Below are positions 32,697 to 44,761 of a stretch of DNA of 64,000 nucleotides, piece after piece; position 1 is the first letter of the stretch; the number at the start of each line of letters is the position of its first letter. A program made the position numbers and the translations under genes. Origin of the DNA: Phoronis australis. Its lineage: Eukaryota; Phoronida; Phoronidae. The stretch spans positions 37,145 through 101,144 of the forward strand of contig NMRA01000436.1 of assembly GCA_002633005.1 (NCBI GenBank), written 5' to 3'. The notes beneath the pieces were generated by a model. It ran no database searches. It was not told where the DNA came from and was given only the letters and a program-made list of their open reading frames with translations.

Positions 32697-34310
32697 ATGT
32701 ATGTGATGACGTTTCCAACTACGCAGTACCCAATGTCCATTGTGCACTCTGACGGATCCATGATCAAGGCAGAAAAAAGCAAGTTGCTAGGTAAACTTGA
32801 GGGTTTCCAAGGAGGCTTCTCAGAAACACCTGTTCCGTTGATTGACGTGACCTTAATAGATGGGGTATTGTTGCTGCATTCGCTTCTGTCTTCCAGTGGA
32901 AACATCGTATCTTATGGAAATCTGGCATGATACCTTCTAGCCTACATATACATGTACGTCTGTAAAAGCTCAAGTAAGGAGGTCCATGTCTTATTTGATA
33001 CATACAAAACGCTCTCGCTGAAGAGTAGCGAACGACAATTGCGTGGAACAGAAGACCAACCTTTCGTCATCAATGGCCCAGAGCAAACACCCAGACAGAC
33101 TAATCAAAAATTGTTGCAGAACGGGACATTTAAGGACAGTTTGGCAACATTCTTCCTACAAGAATGACAAAAAGACCGATATGGATCAATTCTTGGGGAG
33201 AAAACGCTTGTTGTCTCATATGACGAAAACTGTATTCGTCTTTCGTAAAGTGGTACCATGGCAGCTGATCATCCACTGGATCTTCAAGGCTCCCACGAAG
33301 AAGCTGGAGACGCTTCTTGTCTTCCACTTAGCCAACTCAAATGGCAATGCATTTATCAGGCCTTCTGACACGAATGTTGTGGGAATTGTCATCGGAATGA
33401 TAGCAAGACAAGTGAAGAACAGCAGAGAAATGCCTTTCTGGCGTGTAATAATGGACTGTGGATCTGGTAATAACCGTCGACGTATTCACGTCACCGCTAT
33501 TGTTCGGACTTTAGAGTCTATAAAACATGGTCTCGCTGCAGCATTGCCGGGCCTGCATGCAATGACGGGGTGTGACGTCACAGCAGCACTGTATGGGAAA
33601 TGGAAAGTGGGGCCTCTTGAAATTCTGATGAAAAACTCATCTGGGACACTTATCCGGCTCTTCTCAGAGTTAACAAAGGTAGATGTCCCAGACGAAAGAA
33701 AGTTAAGAGAATTCATATGGATCATATATGGAGTGAAGGGAGGAGTCAAAGATGTCAATGAAACGAGATATCTGAAATTAATCTAGATGACCGGATAAAT
33801 AAACAAGCTAATAACTGTAATTGATAACATAGAGTTGATAAAAGCAACGAAAATACTTTCAAATGTTTTCATGGAATTAAACCAAAAGGCCCAGTGTCAC
33901 TTGATACTTAAAAGAAGTAAGGGGTGTTCAGGCTCTATGTTCGTCAGCTGTTAGACAATTGGTCCCTCGCCAACTAAATTTTCTCACTATTTCAGGAAAA
34001 GCTGATGTCCAACAACAAAAAGATCGACTGCGCATGGCCTCCCCCTTGCCGAAAGACACTATTGAACAAGCGAGACCATTATAGTGCCATGCTCTGGGGT
34101 TAAGCCGATACGGGAAACGGTTTGGATCCTCTGAACTACAGTTGCGAAATACAAGATGGATACTATACTCCCGAATGGTTTTGCGGATCTGCCGTTCCTG
34201 ATGTCCTGTTTGAAGGTGCCAGTCTTTTACAAGCCGATCAAGAGGTACATGTACATGTAGAGGAAATGGATTATGACAGTTTTAGCCGGTTCCTCCAATA
34301 TCTAGTGTAG
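32697..34310 (+). pseudogene. Decayed copy of a multicopy invertebrate PIN/XPG-like protein
   Basis: Four plus-strand pieces follow in order with frame breaks. These are 32697-32930 (FPTTQYPMSIVHSDGSMIKA, then LIDGVLLLHSL), 32952-33167 (VHVLFDTYKTLSLKSSERQ, then PEQTPRQTNQKLLQNGTFKD), 33240-33786 (IRPSDTNVVGIVI, NNRRRIHV, LPGLHAMTGCDVTAALYGKW) and 34040-34310 (YYTPEWFCGSAVPDVLFEGA). A protein family with 'VDGxALLHSL', 'SPDTDV' and 'LPGLHAxTGCDSxSAF' motifs is present in many copies in invertebrate genomes and has FEN1/XPG-like PIN features. The residues diverge at key places (PSDTN for the usual SPDTD, GCDVTAALYG). In-frame stops and shifts separate the parts, so it is not functional. No introns are evident, suggesting retroposition or transposon carriage. 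Confidence 0.6.
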
Positions 34311-34330
34311 CTCATCAGAATCTTATCAAT

Positions 34331-35320
34331 CATAGGCGGATTTTGGGGGGGGGGCCCAGGGGGCCCGGGCCCCCCCCCTTGGCTGCCGCAAAAAAAAATA
34401 AAACAGTAAGAGCGTAGGGAAATGGTGAGTTTATTAATTAACCCCGGTAATTAAAATAACACGGATGAAAAAAGATTTAAATGTGTGCAGTTTTAGTGTT
34501 GGGGGGGGGGGTGAGGGGGGGCTCAAATCCAATTTCAAGTGTCAAATTCGGAACACGGCGCGTTCATAACGGAACTATGGCTAAGTATAGAATCTCCCGC
34601 GATATCCTAGGCGACCGGCAGCGGCGCTGTGCACTACGACTCCGTTTCCGTCGTCTGCTCCACTGTACAATGAAGAAAATTTACTTCATTTTTTAAAGAA
34701 AATGGAACCTGAGTGGCGATGAAAAAACAGAAGCTGCTGGTAAAATGTGAATTTTAATCGAAGCCTTAGTGAATCACTCAGAAACTCGCAATACTCTCTT
34801 TGTCAAAGCAATCCCGTCATTATTGCCAACACGAAAAATGGATTTGGTCTTTTGGGCATTTGAAGACTATTTCAAATACGACAAATTTGTTAAGAATTGA
34901 TGGCACAAAATATAAAACGTATAATAAGCATTACAAAAAGAAGTAGGTTACGCGCGCAAACGCTGTGGCCCATAAACAAGTAAGTCTTTTAGTACAAGAG
35001 ATGTAGTTAAATCGTGGTGGTGTAGTGGTAACGTACGCGCGCTCAACCCTCTAGGTCGTGAGTTCGTGTCTTTGACACTCGCATTTTTTTCCTGTTTGAC
35101 ACGTTCTCCGTGTTTTTTTTTTGCCTTTTTTTCTTGGATAATACTTTAGGAATCAAGGCAAATGCTTGATTTTTAGAGGTAAAAACAGAAAAATTTCCTG
35201 GGCGGGACCTCCCCCCATTCGGTGCTCTGCGCATCTACAATCGTGGTTCAGTTTGCGCAAATGCTTCCAGCCGGACAAAATGTTGGGCCCCCCCCTTGTG
35301 ATATCCTAGATCCGCCACTG
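34331..35320. mobile_element. 990-bp GGCGGAT-ended element carrying a tRNA-like module
   Basis: The left end is ATAGGCGGATTTTGG with a long G/C run, and the right end is CCTAGATCCGCCACTG at 35320. A second copy of the interior lies at about 62075-62993, sharing AAACAGTAAGAGCG, TTATTAATTAACCCCGG, the MCAVLVLGGG frame and the final GATATCCTAGAT. The interior includes the tRNA-like segment at 35013-35073. The flanks ATCAATC and ATCAAGG are similar but not identical, so the 8-bp duplication is unproven. Confidence 0.65.
35013..35073 (+). repeat. tRNA-derived SINE-like head
   Basis: GTGGTGGTGTAGTGGTAACG resembles a tRNA 5' arm with an A box (TGGTGTAGTGG). AGGTCGTGAGTTCGTGTC, 33 bases later, resembles a B box. 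The acceptor stem and anticodon stem do not pair well, so this is a SINE-like relic and not a working tRNA. The copy at 62658-62730 has a better B box (GAGTTCGATGC). Confidence 0.55.
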
Positions 35321-36560
35321 ATCAAGGAGTGTCTTTGATCTTTCGAAGTCGTGGCAAAGATGTAGCAGCAGCAGGCCTAAGGAATAGAGTCGTGTTCAAC
35401 ACAGACCCTGTAGAAAGTAAAATGTTGGCGTTAAATTCACTAGGGAGCATGCACTGACAGAGTCTATTGCCAAACTAGTAATTAATATTGTGAGATAAAC
35501 ATTTTCATCGAAACGTTTATGTATCCATGCGAAATCCGTAATAGGCCCACAGTGTATCAAAAACTGCCGCTACATATACGTGACAATGTACAGTGATAAG
35601 TTTTTATACTCAACTTATGTTTATGTATGTCGCTACGGATATGTTTGAGTATCTACAAAACTGTAGATTATGACTATTTCTTAAAGTAGCCAAAAGTCCC
35701 TGAAATTCGATTATTGATTGTTTAGCATTTTATCGTTAATTGGGTTGTGTGACCATGTCTTTTTGATAAAACTTTCCAAAAAAACAAAGACACATTGAAT
35801 CAAAATGAGAAACAGGACCGAATTTCATTTGATATCAATTATAAAATGAAATCCTAAAACGGTTGTTACAGGTATTTAATTATTTTTTAGTTTTCGTTTT
35901 TATGCAGCTTTTGATTTATTTCATAAATATCATAAGAATCCTAGTTTTGGTAGCTCCTCATGCAAAACTGGAGAATATTGAAAAAAAAATCTAACAGGGT
36001 ATTGGATAATGGTCTGAAAGTTTCACAAGAATCTTATCAGGGAGTGTAGAAGAATAGGAGAGTTCACTCCGCCATCTTGCTATTCGCCACAATGGTTATC
36101 GGTCAAAAAACTAGCACCGCAAGTGGCAAATAAGCAACACTAACTTAGTTGAGCAATCCGTACCATGTAAACACTGATAAATTCATACTTTAATGACGTT
36201 AGAGATGCAATAAAATTACTTAGTGTGTGATTGAAAATGTTTGAAATAGGTAAACTAACATCCACTTATAATCGAATGAGAATGAAAATGTGTGTTTTAA
36301 TTAACATTAACATGTATTTGCTTTCATTCTTTTGAAGTCCCCTTCAAAAGCCGTCATAGTTTTGCGTCATGTTAAAGTTCTTAACGAGGCAAATTATCGT
36401 TCCTTATAACAGTTCATACCTCCACGGACTACGTAACATGAATGATTGCTCCTGGAGGTTCAGACGGAAGTTGCCCCCAGGTGCTAGCAAAAGGGTTCCA
36501 GGTAAAAACCAGGTGGACGTCAAATGGGTGTTGACCCATCCCAGGGAGGGTTACATGAGA

Positions 36561-36834
36561 CAGTGGCGGATTTAGGGGGGGGGGGGGGACCAAGGGGCCA
36601 TGGCCCCCTAAAATTCTTCCAGATACCAATTGGCAGTTTGCTGACTAGCATATGTGCGCATCCGGGCCTTGAACAACACCGTCGATTACTGTTTTTTAGT
36701 AATAAGGTCCGCAAACCCAAAAATTAGAGACTCCTGTATCCCTACATTTTAGGCTGGGCGCGCGCATGTGCCAAAATGTTGCTTATTCCTGTGCCCTGGC
36801 CCCCGTAACTCAAAATCCTGGATCCGCCCCAGTG
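36561..36834. mobile_element. 274-bp hAT-type MITE, CAGTGGCGGAT end
   Basis: CAGTGGCGGATTTAGG plus a run of 14 G opens it, and CCTGGATCCGCCCCAGTG closes it. The region 36745-36775 inside it shares its CTGGGCGCGCGCATG with the 10040-10259 MITE, so one element may be nested in the other. It is non-coding. Confidence 0.65.
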
Positions 36835-39800
36835 GGAGAAGTATTCAGGTAAAAACCAAGGGGGTGTGCCACATGGGTTGCTCCCCTGATCATTGACAAC
36901 ATGCTGCTCCCAGCTCATTGCTGGTTTCATCTCCACCCAACAATTTTAGATGTGTTCCCTATTCAATGCACCAGGATACTAGCAATGCAGACAATTGTTT
37001 TGTGCTATGGGGGTTACACAAGTAAGAAAAAGAAATGAAGTTCATTACTACCACAAAATTGTAATCCATTCTGAAGCACTCTCACATATAATTTTAGAAC
37101 ATTCCTTTACATGTAAGTGACACGCCAGTACAGGGTGAACTCCTCACTCTCCCACTATATTCACCAACAAGTCAGTTGCTAATCTGTAGAATAGCTCACA
37201 ACTTACAAAACGTAGTAACATTGAGTTTGTCATCACTCATGACTTGTCAAATTTCAAAATGCCATGAAAAAATAAGACGTACTAAACAGCAATCAAAATA
37301 TTCACCACCAACACAAGTTCATACAAAACTGAACTATATATACCCACTGTTCTTATATTATCAATAACAGTAAATATTTCAAGTAAGTTAAAGCTTGAAA
37401 AAAAGGTCATATCTGTTACCTAGCCACAACTGGGGCTTAAATTAATCACAATCTCCAAAAACGTGCAAATGATAGGCAACACATACACCAATACAACAAG
37501 AAAGTCTAACCAACCTCCTCACTCTCAATTAATTCATTAGCAAACAGAAGCTATTTTCGCTAAAGAAATGCGTTACAAATAAAGCTGAAAACTTATTTAC
37601 TCACAGAGATGTTTGTCATCGAGAAGCAAAATGATTCTGATAGCTTGGACTTTGAAATTTCAGCCCTCCATTCAGTATTATTGCTCATTGGGTGTAGGCC
37701 TCTCACTACAGAACTGTACTTTATGTGTTATGTAGTCTGCGACCTCGGCTCTCAAAAGTTCATAATACAAGTTCACTGCCGTGTCGTGTTGACTATTAGG
37801 CCATATAAAGTGGAACGATGCCGTCTTACAAGGCCCGTCATAACCTTGGTGCCAGCTGTATACTAATTATACACTCATTGCGCCGATATGGGTAAAAATT
37901 GATCAAATAAAATCTGACACAAAATTATTTTCGTTTTAAAAACTTAACTATTCCTTGAGAAAACTAAAATATGTACTGATTTTGGAAAAATTGGCGTTCT
38001 ACCGGCGTTAATCTGCTTCTAAATTGTGGTGTGCTCTTTTGCGTCGGCTTTCGGCGCTGTCACCTATTGGCCAGTTTCTGTTCCCCAATTCTTCAATCGC
38101 CGACTGCTCTTCTCTTCAGCGAGGTTGCGTACGTATCACAAGTTATCGGAACTGGTTTCATTTTTATTATTTTAAAACCAGCAAATTTAAGAACAAATTT
38201 TGCTGATGTGAAGCTGTCATCATCTACCGAGAGATATCGCAGAATTTTAGGAAATGGCGCGTGTCACGATCGTACTGTTTTAAAAAGAACGACTGATTTT
38301 TCTTTGATACAAGAGGCACAGAATTATGCATGAAAATGAGGATCATTTGATTGTTGCTTTGTTGGTCACGACACTGGATGTTTATACCATATTGGAGTTT
38401 TTGTAATACTTTGAGGTTATGTATCTACAAAATTGTGGACTTAAACTCAATGAAAGTGTATAAAGTTCCTAAATGTTGAAAAAATGCACATATTTTTAGC
38501 TTTGGCCTTTAAGTTGACACTAAAATGTCTTTTTAACGCAATAAATAAAAAATAAATACACATTAACTTGATAGCAGAACAGAAGTGTCAATGTCATGTA
38601 AATATTCAAGATTAATGGTCAAAACACCTTGTCACCGTTTTCCAAATTATCTTTTTGTTTTCATTTAATACATCTTAAAGTTACATTTCGCACCGTTAAG
38701 CAGGCTATGAAAGGGGAATGCAATTAAACTTTTACTCTCATAGAATCGGTTTCCGATACACGTAGCCCTTACCGCTTAGTACTGTTACCAAAAAGAACAT
38801 CGAATCCATCAGCGACTCATCAAGATAACGTTTTAGGGTTTACAGGGGTTGGCCAACCCTAAAATTGCAAATTCGACAAAAAGCGCGTTTACGTATTGCC
38901 TGAGACTTGAATTGGCATGGAAACAAAATCCTTTCACAGTAAGGGATATTATGAGTCCATTTTTATGGGAGTATAAGGCCTATTTCGTTAATCAGGGGAA
39001 AGGCATTTTTAAGAATTTCTAGAAGGTAAATCATCAAAGTTACACTTTTCCATAGCACCTGATGCAAAATTAAACAGCTGAAAACAATTCCAACCAGGGT
39101 CTGAAATAATCGTACACATCCGGCAAGCCAATAATGATAATTGATGTCCCCGGCAACGTTAGCCAAAATTTGACATTTTCCAAAGTTAAAAGGAACAACA
39201 AGCTTAACAATTCGAATCATATGAAAATGTCAAATGTATTGTTTGCTAATTTCAGATCAAATCAACTTTTAAACACATGAATAAGACTCCACCAAATAAC
39301 CTTACAAATGAACTCTTTAAGGTCGGCCACGCCTTCGTCCATTCAAAGCGAACTGAGGAGGTTAGGCCGGAAATACATGTACCCGTCAGGCACTTTGAAT
39401 TTGTAAAATAAATCTGGCTCCATTTTGCACCCTACTTTCGTCTCTCAGTTCGTAGTTATCGCATGTAAAGGGTGGCATTAGGGTGAAAACTGCGGATTTG
39501 GAGTATTTTTGATCGTTTTATTTATAGCCGGCTGCATTTAAGATAGTCGTAAAAGATGGAAAATTGACTCTGGATTCGGTTTCAATGTACTTTGTGCAAG
39601 TCTTTTGAAGCCATTAGGCCAGTATACTGTTCATATTTGTACACCCTGTGGAACAGACTGTTGGAGCTGCCAACAACTCGGTGCATGTTTTGTACAACCC
39701 TGCGGAACAGGCTGTTGGAAATGGCTCTAGGACATTTGGGTGACGACAGGTTGGTGGATGGCCTTCTGCATATTTGTTTTAATTAAAAGCTGCGGGGAAG

Positions 39801-40584
39801 TCTTCAGCGTTTTTGAAATAATTTTTCATAGTCCACCAGACTGGTTAGCTTTCAAACGATTCAAGCAAAAATACCCAACGTCTCAGAACATTCGTTTCGT
39901 CCCTGCCACGTCGTCCGTTTAGTCAAAAGAATGACGTCTTTGTGCTCTATCAAGGCTAAATTGTTTTATGTAGAATGCTTCATATTGCTCTATGATTAAG
40001 TTCGAACCAATACAATTGTAGATTAGGAATAATGATGTTAATTCAAAATTCGTAAGCGCAAAATTCATGCCTTTTACCAAAGTGAATAGGAATGAGTATC
40101 TTTAAAATCAAGCTTCACATTATTGGTCTTAATGATAAGCACATTATTTACGGATGGGTTTTTCTAGCGCAACGAGGACCGATCGTACGAATTAATGTGT
40201 TCATGGCCAGAAGAGGGCGGTAAACCATCAATTGAATTTGAACGCTTCCTGTGCTAATCGAATTCGAGCCTGTCTTTGACATCATACAAGAGCTTTCAGA
40301 ATTAAGAGCAAAGCAAAAACTATTGGAGTTTATCATGAGCACAAAGTGAACAGCAGCATACACTCGTTGCGGACACAGTTTGCACGTAAGGAACAACCAC
40401 TAACAGACGTTTGTGGCCTACACGTTATGGGATAGTCAACAATATCCAACAATATGCCGAAGGAACAAAAACAACTAGAAAGATTATTCTCACGGCGTGA
40501 CAATAACGAACTCTGCGCGTGTGTATTACTGGAATTATTATGGGGAGTTACTGACAGCAACCCCTTTAGCAATACGAAAAGGAA
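36835..40584. other. Gene-poor stretch, no supported gene
   Basis: Short frames such as 38031-38333 show no family resemblance and no splice context. The only structure noted is a two-copy, 53-bp duplication at about 39638-39715 (CCTGTGGAACAGACTGTTGG, then CCTGCGGAACAGGCTGTTGG). A CTCF-like core on plus (CCAGAAGAGGGCG) lies at 40207-40219. Confidence 0.45.
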
Positions 40585-41560
40585 TTCTTTAAAATTGTAG
40601 GAGAAATTACATATTAATTTTTGATGACCTTTCCACTAATTGACCTCTTGCGGTGCATTATGAGCCCCGATGAGGGAGTAATTGTTAACTCGATTAAAAG
40701 TGTGGTTAATGCCAATAATCACAGATGTTTTACTTCAAGCACTTCAGAATACGAGATGAATGAAGTGATCAGACTTTCAGAAGAAAAATGCACCTAATGA
40801 CCCCATGGGTGCACCAAATGACCTGAAAACTTAGAATTCATACTCAATCGCACTTAGTAAACAGATACGTAATTCTGAAGTCTCTAGCTCAAAATTTTAG
40901 TTTGCACTCAATGACCTTTGTCCTATTTTTTCTGATTGGTTAGGCCTTTTGCGAAGTAAACTAGGTTATTTAATTGGCATGTTGACTTTCACCAGTGTGC
41001 TGAAATTGAAAAGAATTCCTTGAAAAACGTAAGAGATATAACATTTTGAACGTTATATGACCTTTGTACTAATTGACCTTATCCGGTGCATTTTAAGCAT
41101 CTTTAGGAGAATTATTGCAAAGCCCATGGAAAATGTGTTTAACGATGAGAATCACAGTTGTCTAACGGTTGACACATCAGAATACTTGCTGATTGAAAAG
41201 GTCAAATTTTCAGAAGAAAAATGCACCTAATAACCTCATGTTTGCACTAAATGACCTGAAACTTTGGATTCCGATTTGATTTACCTGTGGCAATCAGACC
41301 TGTCAATTTGAAGTGTCTAGCTCAAAATTTTAGTTTGCACCTAATGACCTTTGAACTATTTCACCTGATTGGATGACCCGATTACTGAGAAAAATAATTT
41401 TTTAAATTGCGATGTTGACTTATACCTGTGCACCGAATTTGAAAAAGATAGCTTCAAAACTAAAGGAGTAGTAGCATTTTGAAAATTATATGACCTTTGC
41501 ACCAAGCGACCTCTTCCGGTGCAATATGGCATACGATTATCTAACCAATCAAAATTTATA
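40585..41560 (+). repeat. Satellite-like tandem repeat, unit about 435-445 bp
   Basis: Two full units and part of a third. The starting block TATATGACCTTTG..C(T/C)AATTGACCT..CCGGTGCA recurs near 40625, 41069 and 41492. Later blocks (AATGCACCTAATGACC, ATGACCTGAAA, CTCAAAATTTTAGTTTGCAC) recur at matching offsets. TGACCT occurs about ten times in one orientation. Divergence between units is high, so the array is old. No protein is encoded. Confidence 0.85.
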
Positions 41561-41892
41561 TACTGTCAAAGGTTATATGCTGAATTTAGAGACCGTGCCT
41601 GTACCCAATTTGGAGTTATTAAAGGTGAAGGCAACCTTTCCTTTTTTCATGTCATTTTGAGCTAAAATAAGGTTGGTTGGTTATCCTAGACATATTTTCC
41701 ACTTAATTACAGCTTTTCGTAATTTTGTTTATTACTCGTCCGCTACTCCGGAAGTGACGTTTTAGGATGCAAGCATTTCGCGCCATTTTGTTTTCATATA
41801 GTCTGACTGTGAGAGCTGCCAAGTCAGTCATTGTTCTACCTCGGTTGTGTTAAGTTACGTCGTCGTTTGCTTTCATTTACTAGTCAGTCAAC

Positions 41893-42496
41893 ATTCCACA
41901 CTGTTGCTGCGTACCGGGATGTACTAATTATCGTCTCACGCGCCCTTTGGGAGTACCTTAGCATCGCTTTCCGATGGATGACACACTTCGCCGTACTTGG
42001 CTCGTTCGTGTGAAGAACGCAGCGTTACCCGTCCACGCAACGTACAAAGCAGTAGAGAATTACCGTGTGTGTGGCAAGCACTTTCTGCCGTCCGATTACG
42101 AAAGGGATGTGTACGCTGAACTGATGGAGGACCCTGCGAAACAACGCCTGAAGAAGGATGCCATTCCGTCTGTGTTGATTCTCGGCAGTAACCCGTCGCC
42201 ACCTCCGAGAAGTGCGTTTCTGAAGAGAGAAGCCTCGCGAGCTGTGGCCAGTGCAGTGACTGGAGCCAGTGGAGGCACTTCATCCACTGTCACCCGTGCC
42301 TCCGAACGTACCCCAGAGCGTGCCATTCCTGGAACCAGTAGTGATTCGCCCTGTGCTGTTTTCTCCAGCCCAGAGCCTATCAAGCAGCCCTGCAGCGATA
42401 TTGAGTAGTGGGAGTGATTACAGGCCCAGTTCGACACCCAGTGAAGAGGACAGTTCGTCGTCCAGTGAACAGATCGGTGAGCCAAACTTTGATTAG
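41893..42496 (+). pseudogene. Broken THAP-domain protein of the transposon
   Basis: In frame, ATT at 41893 (ATG in the relative at 17671) opens PHCCCVPGCTNYRLTRP, which carries the first cysteine pair of the C2CH zinc module. A TAG at 41959-41961 interrupts it. The frame resumes with a tryptophan (RRTWLVRV) and YRVCGKHFLPSDYE, which supply the third cysteine and the histidine. LKKDAIPSVL follows, in the place of the AVPTIF box. A serine/proline-rich tail shifts frame near 42350: one frame stops at 42408 and the other runs to 42496 (EQIGEPNFD), the ending also seen at 17880-17990. THAP domains bind DNA, often transposon ends. The stop, lost ATG and frameshift make this a pseudogene. Confidence 0.8.
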
Positions 42497-42526
42497 TTTA
42501 TTGTGGACTTGTCTAAAGTGTTGGAG

Positions 42527-43008
42527 CTATTTAGAAGGTGCCAGGTGTGTGGCGAGGGAGTCACACGACACGATATAAGCAGTTTGGGTGCTCAGGTCAC
42601 CATCCAGTGGGAGTGTGTCGCGGGACCACTCTGGCAAGTGGGACAGTTGTTCCTCTGTCCGTGGTATGCCGGAGGTCCACTTAACCGTGTCCAGTAGTGG
42701 CTTGGCCTCGTCGAACTTTGAACAGCACAAGCATTCCATTGAGGTAGGCATAACAACGCACACAGTGCATTTGCACCAATTGTGTCACCACGTCTGTCCT
42801 CAGCCGCCTCGTTTCTCTCAACAGCTGCCTGTGCCTGTGCGTACTCTGCCTCGTTATACTTGGGCTCAAACATGTACCCACCCACTGAATGTCCGTGAAA
42901 AAATTCAAATTCCTCATCTCCACTGCTGTGAACAAGGTCTCCGTCACTTACACTACTGTAACTGTGATACGGGTCACCGACTCCAGTCATTTTCAGCTTA
43001 CAACACAC
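42527..43008 (-). pseudogene. Broken cysteine-rich (P2X7-tail-like) protein of the transposon
   Basis: Reading on minus from 43008, an acidic/serine-rich start (SSVSDGDLVHSSGDEEFEFF) leads to YNEAEYAQAQAAVERNEA and EDRRGDT. A frame change near 42780 then gives WCKCTVCVVMPTSMECLCC and SKFDEAKPLLD, ending HLAPSK with a stop at 42527. A cysteine-rich 'WCxCxxCxxMPTxxExxCC' block is known from the C-terminal region of P2X7 receptors and from many invertebrate multicopy proteins. It converges on the THAP ORF, with the two stops about 30 bases apart. The role in the element is unknown. Confidence 0.6.
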
Positions 43009-43327
43009 TAAACAATCCCTAAATCCAACGTAGTTGTGTTCTCTACTAACCTATCTTGCCGCAGAATACTCGCCGATGGAAAGTGGTGGCGACAATTGTT
43101 GAAAAACAGCACAAAACAAAAGTAGAATAGAACAGATTCGCACGGTAAACTCAACGCAAAACCAAGTGGCGGGAAACGCTTGCCTCCTAAAACGTCACTT
43201 CCGGAGTAGAGGACGAGTAATTAATAAAATTACGAAAAGCTGTAATTAAATGGAAAATATGTCTAGGATAACCAATCAACCTTATTTTAGCTCAAAATGA
43301 CATGAAAAAGGTTGCCTTCGCCTTTAA

Positions 43328-44761
43328 GCCTCAAAGTTGGTCGGAAGAAGAATAAGAAGAATAAGAATAAGAATGAAATTGAAGAAAACCCAGGAACAAC
43401 AGTACTCTGCGCTTACACGCGCAGAGTAATTATGCGTGCAAATAGAGTACACAGTAAAAATTGTTTCCTAAGCGAGTAAACAGGAAATTGGCAAAGGGCG
43501 CTGTAGCGTGAAATGACCTGCAGTTGGTGGTGCCTCGTAAGTTGGAATGCTGTTGTAAGTTTTTGCAATGTTACGCCCGGTTCTTAGCCTTGTATTACTA
43601 CATCGGTGGATTTAGAATGCCTAAAGGCGGAAACCAGTTATAAACCCTAAAAACAGCATAACGACGGCGATTTTTGGTATCCATGAGAAGGAAGGGTCCT
43701 TGCTCCGCATAACTGCACCTGTGTATTGTACAATAGATTTTATTCACTGGGTTCATCATGAGCGTGTTTTGAAATCGAGCTCCAATGACAAATACACCCT
43801 GCAGCTGCCCGTCGTGATGAAAGAAAGTAAACCCGCGAGTGACCGAGTCACATCGACATGACATTTTCGGAATAAGATGACACGTCAGTCAGAGTACCCT
43901 ACTGTAGGGTCACCGATATAATGTTGCTACACAGGGGTAAGAGAAGTCTTAAGGTACGTCTACAGGCCCAGAATACGTATAAGTAGGGCAGTCGATTTAG
44001 TTTCGGTTGCCACACCGATGTATTTTTATATTTGAACATCATATAGGCCAAGCCAAAACTTACGGCTTACATGAAATGCCATCTGTGCAAAAACCTGGGG
44101 AGGTACGACATCTATACATTTGCTGTTAAAAACACACGGCGTATCACTGTAGACAAATTATAAACAGTTACGCCACAAAATCTTTGTTATGTCAGAAGCA
44201 AGGCGACCAGACGTCTTGTAAACGCCTCTTATGAAAATAGTTGTCGACCAGGGTTGTATCCAACGGACAAAAGTCGTCTCTGCAGTCTGCAGTCAATCAT
44301 TTGTCAAAGAGTGAGTGATGGGAACCGATAATAGCGGCCCGAAGTACATAAACCTGGATCAGCTGTTGGCATGGCCATTACGTTGATATCGCAATAGAGC
44401 AGAAGAAATATGTAAGCCGCGAGTACGGAGGAACGTAGCCCCGAGAATTGTATCGTAAGGAGACCTAACGGGAGCACCTTTAATTTAAGTAGTTAAATAG
44501 TGTTCGTTGAGATTTTTATAGTTTATTTTTACTTGTACGCACACCCTCGTATCTATTTTTCTGACTGTTACTGTGATGTCAAAATACCGATGTCATAAAT
44601 TCGCAGTTGATGTGTCGTGTGTGTGATATAGTGAACTCAATCGGCATTCGTCGGGAGAGTGTGGAACCTATCGTCAGAAAAGTGGCAGATATTGATTAGA
44701 TCTACACATTAAAACATATTTTGAATCCTAAGGACTTCCTTATCCCTTTGCTCAAGGCACA
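43328..44761. other. Presumed upstream region of the TGF-beta gene
   Basis: No ORF with family resemblance. It contains an AAGAAGAAT-rich run (43335-43390) and a clean hairpin at 43404-43427. Bases 44729-44761 are 5' UTR by inference, because an in-frame TAA at 44729-44731 precedes the ATG at 44762. No TATA box can be defended. Confidence 0.5.
43404..43427. repeat. Perfect 9-bp-stem hairpin
   Basis: ACTCTGCGC, a 6-base loop TTACAC, and GCGCAGAGT. It is preceded by an AAGAATAAGAA-rich run. It is probably part of a small dispersed repeat. Confidence 0.7.

Larger units (their letters stand above)
41619..43327. mobile_element. 1.7-kb THAP-domain DNA transposon flanked by TTAA (Kolobok-like)
   Basis: TTAA stands at both borders (41619-41622, 43324-43327). 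Terminal inverted repeats of about 165 bp begin AGGTGAAGGCAACCTTT at the left and AGGCGAAGGCAACCTTT on the other strand at the right, and continue through TCATGTCATTTTGAGCTAAA and ACTCCGGAAGTGACGTTTTA. The interior holds two broken convergent ORFs: a THAP protein on plus and a cysteine-rich protein on minus. TTAA target sites together with a THAP domain are the hallmark of Kolobok elements, but TTAA is also the piggyBac target and no catalytic DDE domain was seen. A rearranged relative is at 17405-18288. Confidence 0.82.

Noticed and set aside
42096-42485. 129-codon minus-strand ORF opposite the THAP protein
   Set aside because: It is a shadow frame of the serine/proline-rich THAP tail, with no cysteine pattern or relatives.
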